From NCBI GenBank assembly GCA_025455005.1, contig JALONH010000012.1, positions 1 through 64,000 on the forward strand: 64,000 nt of DNA. The letters run 5' to 3'. The stretch's first letter is position 1; the number at the start of each line of letters is the position of its first letter. Below, piece after piece: positions 47,131 to 56,400 of the stretch. The notes beneath the pieces were generated by a model. It was given only the letters and a program-made list of their open reading frames with translations. It ran no database searches and was not told the origin of the DNA. This DNA comes from Cytophagaceae bacterium (GTDB taxonomy: Bacteria; Bacteroidota; Bacteroidia; Cytophagales; Cytophagaceae). Both the position numbers and the translations under genes were made by a program.

Positions 47131-47448
47131 CTATTCTTCTTTTTTAGATGATTTATCGATATTACGAAACATCACTTTATTTTCTAAAAACTCTTCTGTT
47201 GCTAAGGTTGCCGGTTTAGGCATACGCTCATAATATTTAGAAATTTCAATTTGCTCTCTATTCTCAAATATTTCTTCCAAGTTATCTTCTTTAGAAGCAA
47301 ACTCTGCCAATTTTGAGTTTAATTCTTCTTTCATTTTTATAGAAATCTGACGAGCTCTTTTGGAAATCACAACGATAGACTCGTATACGTTTCCTGTAGG
47401 TTCAGCTAATTTATCGATGTCTCTGGTAACTAAATTTGCAGATGCCAT
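47131..47448 (-). CDS. rpoZ: RNA polymerase omega-like subunit, Bacteroidota type
   Basis: This 105-residue protein is the form of omega seen in Bacteroidota: TRDIDKLAEPTGNVYESIVVISKRARQI, then a helical region with EFASKEDNLEEIFENREQ. It is predicted to stabilise RNA polymerase beta-prime. The position between bamD and coaBC is the usual one for the phylum. The sequence match is to a family, not a proven function. Confidence 0.88.
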   Translation of the reverse strand: MASANLVTRDIDKLAEPTGNVYESIVVISKRARQISIKMKEELNSKLAEFASKEDNLEEIFENREQIEISKYYERMPKPATLATEEFLENKVMFRNIDKSSKKEE

Positions 47449-47467
47449 GGTATGAATTGTTTAATAT

Positions 47468-48268
47468 TTACTTTTTTAAATTGTTGAGTTGTTCAACCGC
47501 ATAATCATATGACTCCAATGCTTCTTTAGCAAAGTTTCCTTTCGGAAAACGGTCAACATATTGCTGGTAATAATCAATTACTTCGTAAAAACGTTCTATC
47601 TGTTTTTCTCCACCAATACTGTTTTTAGCTAATTTCAATTGCGCTGCAATTCTATAATAAAGTGCCGATTCTGTATAATCTGAAGTAGGGTAATCTTTTA
47701 GAAAATTAGTTAAGGCAATGGTAGCCGATTTATAGTTCTGTGTTTTATAATATAAATAAGCTGATTGATAGGCTTTCGTAATCAACTTAGCATTTAATTC
47801 ATCTGCCATTTTAGTGCATTCTTCCATAAATTGAGATTTAGGATAGCGGTCTGCAAATGTCGTAATGGCTTTTAACGCATTATAGGTATATTCTTGATCT
47901 AAATTATATTCCGGAGAATTAAAATAAAGTGACTTTGCATGCATAAACATGGTCTCTTCTACACGCGTACTTCTTGGGTAAGTCAAATAAAAATCCTTGA
48001 AATAATAAGCACTCATGACATACTGCTTTTGTCGGTAGTAATTGTAAGCAAAATAATAGGACGCTTCTTCCGCTCCTTGTTTACCTTTTAAAATAGGAGT
48101 TATTTCTTCTAATAATACGCCAGCCTTGTAATAATCTTTTTTATTAAAGTATTCTATTGCTTTGGTCAGCTTTTCTTCCGGGGAAGCACTGCGTTGAAAC
48201 TTCCCAAATTGGTTGCAGGAAGCCAATAACAATAGACTGAAACAATAAATAAGATACTTTTTAAACAT
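47468..48268 (-). CDS. bamD: outer membrane assembly lipoprotein BamD
   Basis: From the ATG at 48268 this 266-residue lipoprotein has the lipobox LLLASC (Cys18). It is made of TPR-like helix pairs, for example TKAIEYFNKKDYYKAGVLLEE and YYFAYNYYRQKQYVMSAYYFKDF, in the BamD/ComL order. BamD is the essential lipoprotein of the BAM complex. An earlier ATG at 48328 would add an unlikely 20 residues. It follows the OstA-like gene by 64 bases and leads rpoZ-coaBC-porD-recN-fabI. Confidence 0.93.
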   Translation of the reverse strand: MFKKYLIYCFSLLLLASCNQFGKFQRSASPEEKLTKAIEYFNKKDYYKAGVLLEEITPILKGKQGAEEASYYFAYNYYRQKQYVMSAYYFKDFYLTYPRSTRVEETMFMHAKSLYFNSPEYNLDQEYTYNALKAITTFADRYPKSQFMEECTKMADELNAKLITKAYQSAYLYYKTQNYKSATIALTNFLKDYPTSDYTESALYYRIAAQLKLAKNSIGGEKQIERFYEVIDYYQQYVDRFPKGNFAKEALESYDYAVEQLNNLKK

Positions 48269-48332
48269 AGGGGACAAATGTACAAAAAAAAAACATCGAT
48301 TCAAAATACATAACACGTTATAAAACAATCAG

Positions 48333-49835
48333 TTAAACCTTGAAATCCTTTCGACTTGGTCGTTTAGAAGCTTCCCACTTAAATCCCTTCAGTTTTTTAT
48401 CTGCCGGTGCAATTTTATGTGGGGGGATAAAGGATGCTTCCGGATTTTTCAAATAAGTTATGGATTTTAGTTTTTTATCTGAAAAATACAACTGAATGGC
48501 TGCCGCATTGGCTTTATTTACCCCTATAAGTTTTTTATCTCCTTCCAAAGCGTGGTAAAGACTTTCCGCATTTCCATCTACAATCACATGATGTATATCC
48601 CCACTACTAAAATAGGCCGTCATTCTTTTTCCTTTCACTTGGTTAAAATTATTTAACGTATCAATAGAAACTAAAAAACTATTTGGGAACATGTCCATTC
48701 GGTTTATTTTTTTATTTAAAAAATAAACTCGAATCGTATCTGCAGAAAGTTGATTTTCTTCGTTCCATAGGATAGGTGTTTTGTAGAATCCGATAATCGA
48801 GTCTTTAAAATTATAGACTAATGAATCGCATACAGCTTGTAAGAGTGTTTTGTAAACCTCTACATGAGGATATGCTTTTAATACTTTTACTTGGAGTGTT
48901 GTATCGTTTATGTAAATCAATGTATCTGCTTTCAAAAATAAAGTATCCTTACTTTCTATTTGATATAAGTATGCATGACCGAACACTTCATTTCTACCTC
49001 GTTTGCCAAAATAGAGTGCTTTATCTCCCCATATATGTATACTATCTTTCATATTCCATATATGAACACGACCATTTGCTTTACCGATTTGAGCTATATC
49101 ATCAAAATGGAGGGTATCCGCTTCTATCCAATTTTCTCCGGAGGCTACACGTGCTCTTCCGCCTAAATAAAGTACTTTGGTTACGGTGTGATAGGCACCT
49201 TGAGCAGCATTGACTACTCCATCCTTCGTCGTAATGGTCGCTTTACCGGAAAAAACAACAAGTTGAGTTAAGGTAGAGTAGGTCAATGAATCGGCATTAA
49301 GTGTAAAGCCTTTCTTTTTATTATCTACCGAAACATTATTTGAAAAATGAAAGGTCTTCGATTGAATATCATATACTCCTTGTACGCTTTTCAATATATT
49401 TTCTTGATCTTTAATGGTTGCCCCTTTTGTATAATATACGGTAGAGGTGGTACGATTATAACGTAAAACATCGGATGTAAGTGTAGTATTTTTATCGATT
49501 AAGACTACATTCCCTCTAGCAATAGCTTGCTTCGTATTTCCATCATATTGTAAATGGTTACATATCATGCTTAATGTATCCCCTTGTGTTAATCGAACAT
49601 GACCAAACGCTTCAATATAATTGGTAGCATTATATTGAAAGGCAGAATCACAATACAAAAACATATTACCTTGTTTAAAAACTACATCGTTTTTAAGTTT
49701 TATATATTTTTGAGCTCCCTGACTTCCTTCCAAACTTTTAGCTTGAACTAATTCCACAGGTTCTTGTTGCGCTTTTGATGACCAACTCAAAAAGAAGATC
49801 AAAAAAATACTATGTATAAATGTATACCGCTTCAT
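48333..49835 (-). CDS. OstA-like protein (LptA/LptD N-terminal family)
   Basis: This 500-residue exported protein has a signal peptide ending near SSKAQ. About 35-250 is a series of beta-strand units of the OstA/LptA kind (GNMFLYCDSAFQYNATNYIEA, LRYNRTTSTVYYTKGA, LTYSTLTQLVVFSGKA), expected to form a groove for lipopolysaccharide. The C-terminal half is less conserved, with a basic end (KKLKGFKWEASKRP). It is likely a periplasmic part of LPS transport, and its position upstream of bamD fits outer-membrane assembly. Confidence 0.85.
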   Translation of the reverse strand: MKRYTFIHSIFLIFFLSWSSKAQQEPVELVQAKSLEGSQGAQKYIKLKNDVVFKQGNMFLYCDSAFQYNATNYIEAFGHVRLTQGDTLSMICNHLQYDGNTKQAIARGNVVLIDKNTTLTSDVLRYNRTTSTVYYTKGATIKDQENILKSVQGVYDIQSKTFHFSNNVSVDNKKKGFTLNADSLTYSTLTQLVVFSGKATITTKDGVVNAAQGAYHTVTKVLYLGGRARVASGENWIEADTLHFDDIAQIGKANGRVHIWNMKDSIHIWGDKALYFGKRGRNEVFGHAYLYQIESKDTLFLKADTLIYINDTTLQVKVLKAYPHVEVYKTLLQAVCDSLVYNFKDSIIGFYKTPILWNEENQLSADTIRVYFLNKKINRMDMFPNSFLVSIDTLNNFNQVKGKRMTAYFSSGDIHHVIVDGNAESLYHALEGDKKLIGVNKANAAAIQLYFSDKKLKSITYLKNPEASFIPPHKIAPADKKLKGFKWEASKRPSRKDFKV

Positions 49836-49946
49836 TTCACGTAAAATTAAGGACTAAATTAAGTCTCTACAACTATATTTAGGCTTTATTCTAATAACAG
49901 CGAATGTGTCCTTTGCTCACTAACTGATTTTTCCTAAATTTATTGT

Positions 49947-51308
49947 ATGCTTCAAGAACTGCGAAAATTTATAGAAGACAAACAACTCTTCTCTCCTAAC
50001 CATAAATTGCTTTTAGCCATTAGTGGGGGAATCGATTCAGTTGTATTGTTTGATTCGCTGTTAAAGCTTGGTTATTCGTTTAGTGTGGCACATTGTAATT
50101 TTGGTTTAAGAGGTATAGAATCCGATGAAGACGAACTTTTTGTCAATAATTTAGCCATTAAAAACCGTATCTCGTTTCACACCAAACGATTTGATACTAC
50201 AGGATTTGCTTCCCAACAAGCTTATTCCATTCAAATGGCGGCTAGAGAATTACGATATCAGTGGTTTAATACCTTATTGAGTGAATATGACTATGATTTT
50301 TTACTTACTGCACACCACTTAAATGATATCGTTGAAACCTTACTCATCAATTTATCTAGAGGAACGGGAATTTCCGGATTGCATGGAATTAGTGAAAAAA
50401 AAGGAAGAATTGTTCGCCCCCTGTTATTTACAGGTCGAGAGGAGATACGATCATACGCTGAGGAACAGGCCTTATCTTGGAGAGAAGACAGTTCAAATAT
50501 AGAAGAAAAGTATGCTCGAAATTTAATTCGCCATCGAGTAGTGCCTACATTAAAGACGCTTAACCCTTCCCTTGAAACTACTTTTAAATTAACGACCGAA
50601 CGGATCAAAGGAGTCGAAGAAACCTTTAAGTACTTTGTTGAACAAAATAAGTCAGTCTGGATGAAAACGACAGCACAAGGGATTGAAATTTCTATTCCCC
50701 AACTTAATGCGTTTCCAAGTCCTGCTGCAATTTTACATGAGTTAATAGGATTGTATGGATTTTCATATTCAACCGTTCAACAAATCATATCCTCTTCTGT
50801 GTCCGGCAAAATGTGGTATGGAACTGGGTATAGATTACTTAAAGACAGAACCCATTGGATCGTAACTCCTATAGCCTCGGTTGACTGGAAGCCGTTATCT
50901 ATCTATTCGATAGAAGAAACCATATCAACGCCTTCTGGAGAGATTCATTTTAATATTTATTCGAAATCGGAATACAGTATCATACGAGGTAATAAAAATA
51001 TAGCTCAACTTGATTTAGATAATATTGTCTTTCCTATTACCCTACGATTGTGGGATTCCGGAGACAAATTCATGCCTTTAGGGATGCGTCAATTTAAAAA
51101 AATAAGTGATTTTTTTATTGATACAAAAGTAAGTATTGTTCAAAAGGAAGCTACACTGATATTTACGTCTAAAAACGATATCTTTTGGGTGATGGGCTGG
51201 CGTATTGATGATCGTTACAAAATAACTGACAATACTCAAAAAATTTTAGTTATTGAATACCACCCTAGAATCGTAGAAAGTAGTGGGACGAAAGATAATT
51301 TATTATAA
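49947..51308 (+). CDS. tilS: tRNA(Ile)-lysidine synthetase TilS
   Basis: TilS (453 residues) converts the wobble cytidine of the CAU-anticodon isoleucine tRNA to lysidine. The PP-loop SGGIDS is at 26-31, and AHCNFGLRG and TAHHLNDIVETLLINL are typical. The C-terminal domain with LRLWDSGDKFMPLGM and KKISDFFID is the tRNA-binding part. It is divergent from the OstA-like gene across 111 bases and ends 56 bases before mdh. Confidence 0.95.
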   Translation: MLQELRKFIEDKQLFSPNHKLLLAISGGIDSVVLFDSLLKLGYSFSVAHCNFGLRGIESDEDELFVNNLAIKNRISFHTKRFDTTGFASQQAYSIQMAARELRYQWFNTLLSEYDYDFLLTAHHLNDIVETLLINLSRGTGISGLHGISEKKGRIVRPLLFTGREEIRSYAEEQALSWREDSSNIEEKYARNLIRHRVVPTLKTLNPSLETTFKLTTERIKGVEETFKYFVEQNKSVWMKTTAQGIEISIPQLNAFPSPAAILHELIGLYGFSYSTVQQIISSSVSGKMWYGTGYRLLKDRTHWIVTPIASVDWKPLSIYSIEETISTPSGEIHFNIYSKSEYSIIRGNKNIAQLDLDNIVFPITLRLWDSGDKFMPLGMRQFKKISDFFIDTKVSIVQKEATLIFTSKNDIFWVMGWRIDDRYKITDNTQKILVIEYHPRIVESSGTKDNLL

Positions 51309-51364
51309 TTTTTTCGTAATTTAAAGACCCAAAATAAAGTATAACCATTTAACCCATTAAATAG

Positions 51365-52300
51365 ATGAAAGTAACAGTTGTAGGCGCAGGTAACGTAGGT
51401 GCGACATGTGCTGATGTATTAGCGTATAGAGAGATCGTTAATGAAGTAGTTTTAGTAGATATCAAAGAAGGTGTTGCTGAAGGAAAAGCTTTAGATATAT
51501 GGCAAAAAGCCCCCATCACACAATATGACACTAAAACCATTGGCTCTACAAACGATTATTCTAAAACAGCGAATTCGGATGTAGTTGTTATTACTTCCGG
51601 TCTACCTCGTAAACCGGGTATGACACGTGATGATTTAATTTCTACGAATGCAGGTATAGTAAAGACAGTAACGGAAAATGTCATAAAATATTCACCGGAA
51701 GCCATTATTATTGTCGTTTCCAATCCATTGGATGTTATGACGTATTGTGCGCATTTGACTAGTGGAAAATCCAGAAATAAAGTTATCGGTATGGCCGGTG
51801 TTCTCGACACAGCTCGTTACCGTGCCTTTTTAGCGGATGAAATTGGTTGTTCCGTTAAAGAAATTCAGGGTATGTTATTAGGTGGGCATGGCGATACAAT
51901 GGTTCCTCTTCCACGCTATACGACTGTAGGTGGGATTCCGGTTACTGAATTAGTAGCTAAAGATAAATTAGATGCTATTATTGAAAGAACAAAAAATGGT
52001 GGCGGTGAACTAGTGAAGTTAATGGGAACGTCTGCGTGGTATGCACCGGGTGCTGCAGCGGCTCAAATGGTAGAAGCTATTGTTAAAGACCAAAAGAAAA
52101 TCATACCGGTTTGTATCAAATTAGAAGGTGAATATGGTATTGATGATTGTTACTTAGGTGTACCGGTTATTATAGGGAAAAATGGTGTTGAAAAAGTGAT
52201 TGAATTGCAATTAAATGCTGATGAAAAAGCGTTGTTAGAAACGTCTCGTAAGCATGTTAAAGATGTAATGGCTGTTTTAGACCAAATTAATGCTAAATAA
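51365..52300 (+). CDS. mdh: malate dehydrogenase
   Basis: This 311-residue enzyme is of the lactate/malate dehydrogenase family, the prokaryotic-type malate dehydrogenase of the TCA cycle. NAD fold VVGAGNVGATCADVLA is at the N terminus, the NAD-selective Asp in VLVDIKEGVAEGKA, substrate Arg in ITSGLPRKPGMTRDDL, and the catalytic pair region GGHGDTMVPLPRYTTVGG. The loop RKPGMTR (Arg rather than Gln) supports malate over lactate. Its terminator follows. Confidence 0.97.
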   Translation: MKVTVVGAGNVGATCADVLAYREIVNEVVLVDIKEGVAEGKALDIWQKAPITQYDTKTIGSTNDYSKTANSDVVVITSGLPRKPGMTRDDLISTNAGIVKTVTENVIKYSPEAIIIVVSNPLDVMTYCAHLTSGKSRNKVIGMAGVLDTARYRAFLADEIGCSVKEIQGMLLGGHGDTMVPLPRYTTVGGIPVTELVAKDKLDAIIERTKNGGGELVKLMGTSAWYAPGAAAAQMVEAIVKDQKKIIPVCIKLEGEYGIDDCYLGVPVIIGKNGVEKVIELQLNADEKALLETSRKHVKDVMAVLDQINAK

Positions 52301-52306
52301 ACAGTT

Positions 52307-52338
52307 AAAAAGGCGTCTTACTTAAGACGCCTTTTTTT
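52307..52338. terminator. bidirectional terminator after mdh
   Basis: AAAAAGGCGTCTT-ACTT-AAGACGCCTTTTTTT: a perfect GC-containing stem with tails for both strands. It also ends the minus-strand histidine-kinase operon, whose last stop is at 52337. Confidence 0.93.
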
Positions 52339-52744
52339 AAACTATTTTTTTAAGTTCTGCTAAAGATTCGTCCGACAAGGGCTTGGTTAAAAAGTGAACG
52401 ACATAGTCGTTATCCACAATTCTGTCTATATCTTTTTTGTTATCGGAACTGGATAAAATAACAATTTTAGTTTTATTTTTAACAGTATCAGGAAAGTTTT
52501 CATATTCAAATAAGAAAACAAAACCATCCACAATAGGCATATTTATATCTAAAAAAATGACGTTTGGTATAGCATCCGGATAGTGTTGATTTTGTTGAAG
52601 AAACTCTAAAGCACTTTTACCTGAGTTTTTAATAACTATATTTTTTGCAAAAGAATTTAATTCTAAAACTCTTTTATGGATAAAATTATCCGTTTCATTA
52701 TCATCTACCAATAAGATGGTGTCAATATAATGCTCAGCTCCCAT
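52337..52744 (-). CDS. receiver-only response regulator
   Basis: From the ATG at 52744 (135 residues) this is a single REC domain with no output domain. The acidic pocket is LLVDDNETDNF, the phosphoacceptor Asp66 lies in VIFLDINMP, and ILSSSDNKKD and the Lys in FLTKPL complete the site. Such proteins act as phosphate sinks, relays or interaction switches. It is the last gene after two histidine kinases, with a two-base gap. A TTG two codons earlier overlaps the kinase stop and is less likely. Confidence 0.9.
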   Translation of the reverse strand: MGAEHYIDTILLVDDNETDNFIHKRVLELNSFAKNIVIKNSGKSALEFLQQNQHYPDAIPNVIFLDINMPIVDGFVFLFEYENFPDTVKNKTKIVILSSSDNKKDIDRIVDNDYVVHFLTKPLSDESLAELKKIV

Positions 52745-52746
52745 AA

Positions 52747-54210
52747 TCAATCTAATTTCTTTTTATTTGGCAATTCTACTTTAATTTTTGTCCCTTTTCC
52801 AATGATAGATTCCAACTGAATCTCTCCTTGTAATCGTTCTATAGCACTTTTGACAATGTACAAGCCCAAACCTGATCCTGTTGACTGTTCGCTAGCTCTA
52901 TAAAACATATCAAATACTTTAGTTTGATACTGCTCATCGATTCCGGTTCCATTATCTAAAACTATAATTTCAACACCACTGGAATCAACTTTTATATCAA
53001 TTTCAATATATGGATTATTATTTTCAAATCTATGATACTTGTAAGCATTCGATAATAAATTAGCCAAAATTGTATGAATTCTATGTTTATCACTAAAAAA
53101 TTCGAGATTTTGGATTATATGTTGGCGGACTTCAATTTTATTTTCAAGGTTTAAATATTGAATCTGAAATAAGACCTCCCGAACCAATGCCGTAAAATCA
53201 ATACTTTCTACTTGTATATCCAATCGGGAATTTCTGGAGAACTGTGTCAACTCATGTATAAATCGATCCAGACCCTCTACACTTCGTTTCATCATTTCAT
53301 TGTAAATATGTAAGGTTTCTACAGAAGATTCCTTAGAAGCCAATGACAACAAACCCAATATAGACCTTAATGGAGCCTTTAAATCATGGGAAACCCTATA
53401 AACAAAGCTATCCAATTCATAATTTGTATTTTTAAGTTGTTCTTCAAAATGAACTCTATCATGAATATCATGACAATTTACTATTATCCCTCTAATATTT
53501 TCTTGGTGTAATAAATTGATGGCATTGATTTCAAAATGTTTTAAGAATTTATCTTTATGCTTCAATCTGATATCCTCAATTCTATATGTTATCCCGGAGC
53601 TTTTTAATAAATCATAAATTAATTTACGATCATGAAATTCAATAAAGGAATTTACCGGTTTGCCTAATAGTTCACCGGGGTGGTAGCCTAAAGAATCTTC
53701 TAAGGAAGGGCTTATATATTGAACTATAAAATGGCGATTTAAAAGAATAACAATATCAAATGAATTTTCAATTAAGGCTCTTAGTTTATTCTCACTATTT
53801 ACCAAAGTATCTCTTTGATCTACTGCACGACTTACATCTCGAACAATACCTAAGTGTCCTCCTTCGGAAAAAATTTTAGCAGACAATTCTCCGGTAAACG
53901 CTGTTCCATTTTTTCGTATATAGGTAAGTTGGAAAATAGCATCTGCCGTTCCGGGTAGTCCTTCCGCAAATGGATTGCCTTTTAAGGAAGGTTGTACAAT
54001 ACTGCTCATAGAGCTTCCATTCAACTCAGGATAGGGATATCCCAATAAAGCATGTGCACTTTTATTTGCAAAAACAATTTTTTCAGAATTATCTACAATA
54101 TAAATAGCATCAGAAGCTTCTTCTAAATATTGTTCAAACACTATATTGTTTTGATTGGAAGCAAATAAAGAGGAAAAGCCTTGTGTCCATTTATGTAATA
54201 TATTCGTCAT
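52747..54210 (-). CDS. PAS-domain sensor histidine kinase (cytoplasmic)
   Basis: This 487-residue kinase has two PAS domains, about 25-130 and 142-255, then HisKA with His275 in YRVSHDLKAP, and HATPase_c with N box NLLSNAYKYH, G1 VLDNGTGID and G2 GSGLGLYIV. No signal peptide or transmembrane helix is visible, so it is probably soluble and senses an internal signal. The DHp region is nearly the same as in the upstream kinase (SFVYRVSHDLKAPLRSILGL versus SFVYKASHDLRAPLKSILGL), pointing to gene duplication. It lies two bases after that kinase. Confidence 0.92.
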   Translation of the reverse strand: MTNILHKWTQGFSSLFASNQNNIVFEQYLEEASDAIYIVDNSEKIVFANKSAHALLGYPYPELNGSSMSSIVQPSLKGNPFAEGLPGTADAIFQLTYIRKNGTAFTGELSAKIFSEGGHLGIVRDVSRAVDQRDTLVNSENKLRALIENSFDIVILLNRHFIVQYISPSLEDSLGYHPGELLGKPVNSFIEFHDRKLIYDLLKSSGITYRIEDIRLKHKDKFLKHFEINAINLLHQENIRGIIVNCHDIHDRVHFEEQLKNTNYELDSFVYRVSHDLKAPLRSILGLLSLASKESSVETLHIYNEMMKRSVEGLDRFIHELTQFSRNSRLDIQVESIDFTALVREVLFQIQYLNLENKIEVRQHIIQNLEFFSDKHRIHTILANLLSNAYKYHRFENNNPYIEIDIKVDSSGVEIIVLDNGTGIDEQYQTKVFDMFYRASEQSTGSGLGLYIVKSAIERLQGEIQLESIIGKGTKIKVELPNKKKLD

Positions 54211-54212
54211 GG

Positions 54213-56396
54213 TTACAACTCTACTGTAGGTAAATAAATAGTAAACTTGGTACCCTCCCCATATGTAGATTCTACTTCGATAGTACCACCTAATTTTTCT
54301 ACTACCTGTTTGGCAATATATAATCCTAGTCCAGACCCATGCGAATCCGGTGAGGCTCTGAAGAACATATCAAATATTCTATCTATGTATTCTTGTTTGA
54401 TACCTATACCATTATCTTCAATTTCTATCCAAACGCCTTTACGTATACTTCTTATTCGTATTTTAATATTGGCTTCTTTCAAGTTAGTATTTCTATACTT
54501 CACGGCATTGGAAAGTATATTCTGAAATAGAATTTGTAAACGGTTGACATCCGAATGAAAAGTATATCGATGTTTGATATCTTTTTCAAATTTTATGGAT
54601 GAATGTGTATCCATATATTTTAAATGATCCCAAACAGAATTTAATAATTCTTCAAAATAGATTTCTTGAACGGTTGCATCCATGCGGTTATTTCTAGAAA
54701 AATTGGTAAGATCTTCAATAAATATATCTAATCTTGAAACACTTTTTTCTACCATTTTAAGATACTTTTCACGTTCTAATTCGTTGGATTCATTAAACGC
54801 TAAATGTACTAATCCTAAGATAGATTTTAAAGGTGCTCTCAAATCATGAGATGCTTTATAAACAAAACTATCTAATTCAAAATTAGTTCGTTTTATATCT
54901 TCCTCTTGCTTTTTTTGTTCTGTAATGAATGTTAAATTAACAATCATTCTATATATTCTTCCGGATGACAAGCGGTCAAGAATGCTATGTCGATTATGCA
55001 ACCACTCATAAACACCATCGGCATTTTTCATTCGATAATCTATTGCAGAACTGTTACCCGTAGGATTAGATAAAAATTTAGAAAAATGGTCTTTCACTTT
55101 TTTGATATCTTCCGGGTGCAGTAATGATTCCCATTTTTCAAATGTACTCAACTCCTTAGTATCATAACCTAATATCTCCGATCGATTAAAATAGGGGAAT
55201 TCTCTTTTTTCAAAATCAATGATATAAATGATGTTAGGTGAATTTTCTGTTAAATTCCGAAACTTCTTTTCACTTTCAATTAAATCTTTTTCAACTTTCT
55301 TTTTATCTGTTATATCCTGTAATGTCAAACAATAATTTACAAGACCTTGTTTATCATTTAAAAAAGGAATTAAAGAATATTCGAACCACAGTCTATCATT
55401 TGTTTTAGGGTTTAAAATAGAATACTGTTCTGTTAATACTTCCCCTTCCTTTAAACGAGCCAAAAGTTCTTGAACGTGAACATTTGATATCGGTAGAATT
55501 TTAGCTTCATAAAAAGACATTTGTACCCGAGCAGCTTCTTCATTTTTAAGATTCATATAAAATAAAGCCTTTTCATTGTACGTTATTAATTTATCCTTAT
55601 CATCAAACAAAAAGATAGCATGTGTACTGTTTTTAAACAAACTCTGTAAATTTGATTCTGTTTGTTTAAAGGCTTTATTCAATACTATCGTGCTGGATAA
55701 ATCTTTAAAAATAACCATATGTACTCCGGGTAAAATGTGGGCTTTTGCACAAAAATCAATATACACCGGTGACTGATTCTTTTTTTCGTACTTATAGAAG
55801 CTTTTCAATTCACCTGATTTTAAAAAATTCTCCCAAATCACCATTGACTTTTCTACCGATTGGTGGGGAAATAAATCTGCTACTTGAATATTTTTTTTAT
55901 GTTGGAAATCTATATCAAAAATATACAACGCACTTTTATTGGCATCTATTACATAGGCTTCGTCGTTGAATAACAACACTCCATCAGTCGTACTTTCAAA
56001 TAAATAGGAATATTTTTTTTCTGAAAAATCAATTTGTTTGATTAAAGACTCTTGCGACTCAATCACTTTACACAACAGTAAACACCCTTTGAAATTTCTC
56101 CGTTCATCCACCAAGGGCTGTGTTTTAATCAACACATCTTCCTTATAGGTTGTAGAATATGTAGTATAACGAAATGAATTTGAAAACTGTTTATACTTTT
56201 GTTGATGTTCTTTAATATGAGAAAGAATACTATCTATATCTTTTGAAAAACCACTTGTAATATTAAAAAGTACCGCAGCTTTATTATTAAAAAATGTAAT
56301 CTCAAACGATTCATTTATCATAACAATACCCTGCTCCAAATTTTCTAACAAATCCGATAGCCACTCCTTATTCAAAAATGAACGTTGCTGTGTCAT
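54213..56396 (-). CDS. multi-PAS sensor histidine kinase (cytoplasmic)
   Basis: This 727-residue kinase has four PAS-like segments (about 10-110, 125-235, 245-365 and 370-495), the last with a PAC-like WLHNRHSILD. HisKA has His517 in YKASHDLRAP. HATPase_c has NILSNAVKYRN, IEDNGIGI and GSGLGLYIAK. No membrane segment is visible. It starts four bases after the lytic transglycosylase gene and is followed two bases later by its shorter paralogue. Ligand or redox cofactor is unknown. Confidence 0.92.
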   Translation of the reverse strand: MTQQRSFLNKEWLSDLLENLEQGIVMINESFEITFFNNKAAVLFNITSGFSKDIDSILSHIKEHQQKYKQFSNSFRYTTYSTTYKEDVLIKTQPLVDERRNFKGCLLLCKVIESQESLIKQIDFSEKKYSYLFESTTDGVLLFNDEAYVIDANKSALYIFDIDFQHKKNIQVADLFPHQSVEKSMVIWENFLKSGELKSFYKYEKKNQSPVYIDFCAKAHILPGVHMVIFKDLSSTIVLNKAFKQTESNLQSLFKNSTHAIFLFDDKDKLITYNEKALFYMNLKNEEAARVQMSFYEAKILPISNVHVQELLARLKEGEVLTEQYSILNPKTNDRLWFEYSLIPFLNDKQGLVNYCLTLQDITDKKKVEKDLIESEKKFRNLTENSPNIIYIIDFEKREFPYFNRSEILGYDTKELSTFEKWESLLHPEDIKKVKDHFSKFLSNPTGNSSAIDYRMKNADGVYEWLHNRHSILDRLSSGRIYRMIVNLTFITEQKKQEEDIKRTNFELDSFVYKASHDLRAPLKSILGLVHLAFNESNELEREKYLKMVEKSVSRLDIFIEDLTNFSRNNRMDATVQEIYFEELLNSVWDHLKYMDTHSSIKFEKDIKHRYTFHSDVNRLQILFQNILSNAVKYRNTNLKEANIKIRIRSIRKGVWIEIEDNGIGIKQEYIDRIFDMFFRASPDSHGSGLGLYIAKQVVEKLGGTIEVESTYGEGTKFTIYLPTVEL

Positions 56397-56400
56397 ATTG

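Noticed and set aside
48821-49213. 130-residue plus-strand open frame opposite the OstA-like gene
   Set aside because: It lies wholly antisense to a well-supported gene, has no recognisable domain and no start context; it is a shadow of the OstA-like coding frame.
50291-50608. 105-residue minus-strand open frame within tilS
   Set aside because: It is antisense to the conserved TilS catalytic domain and has no support of its own.
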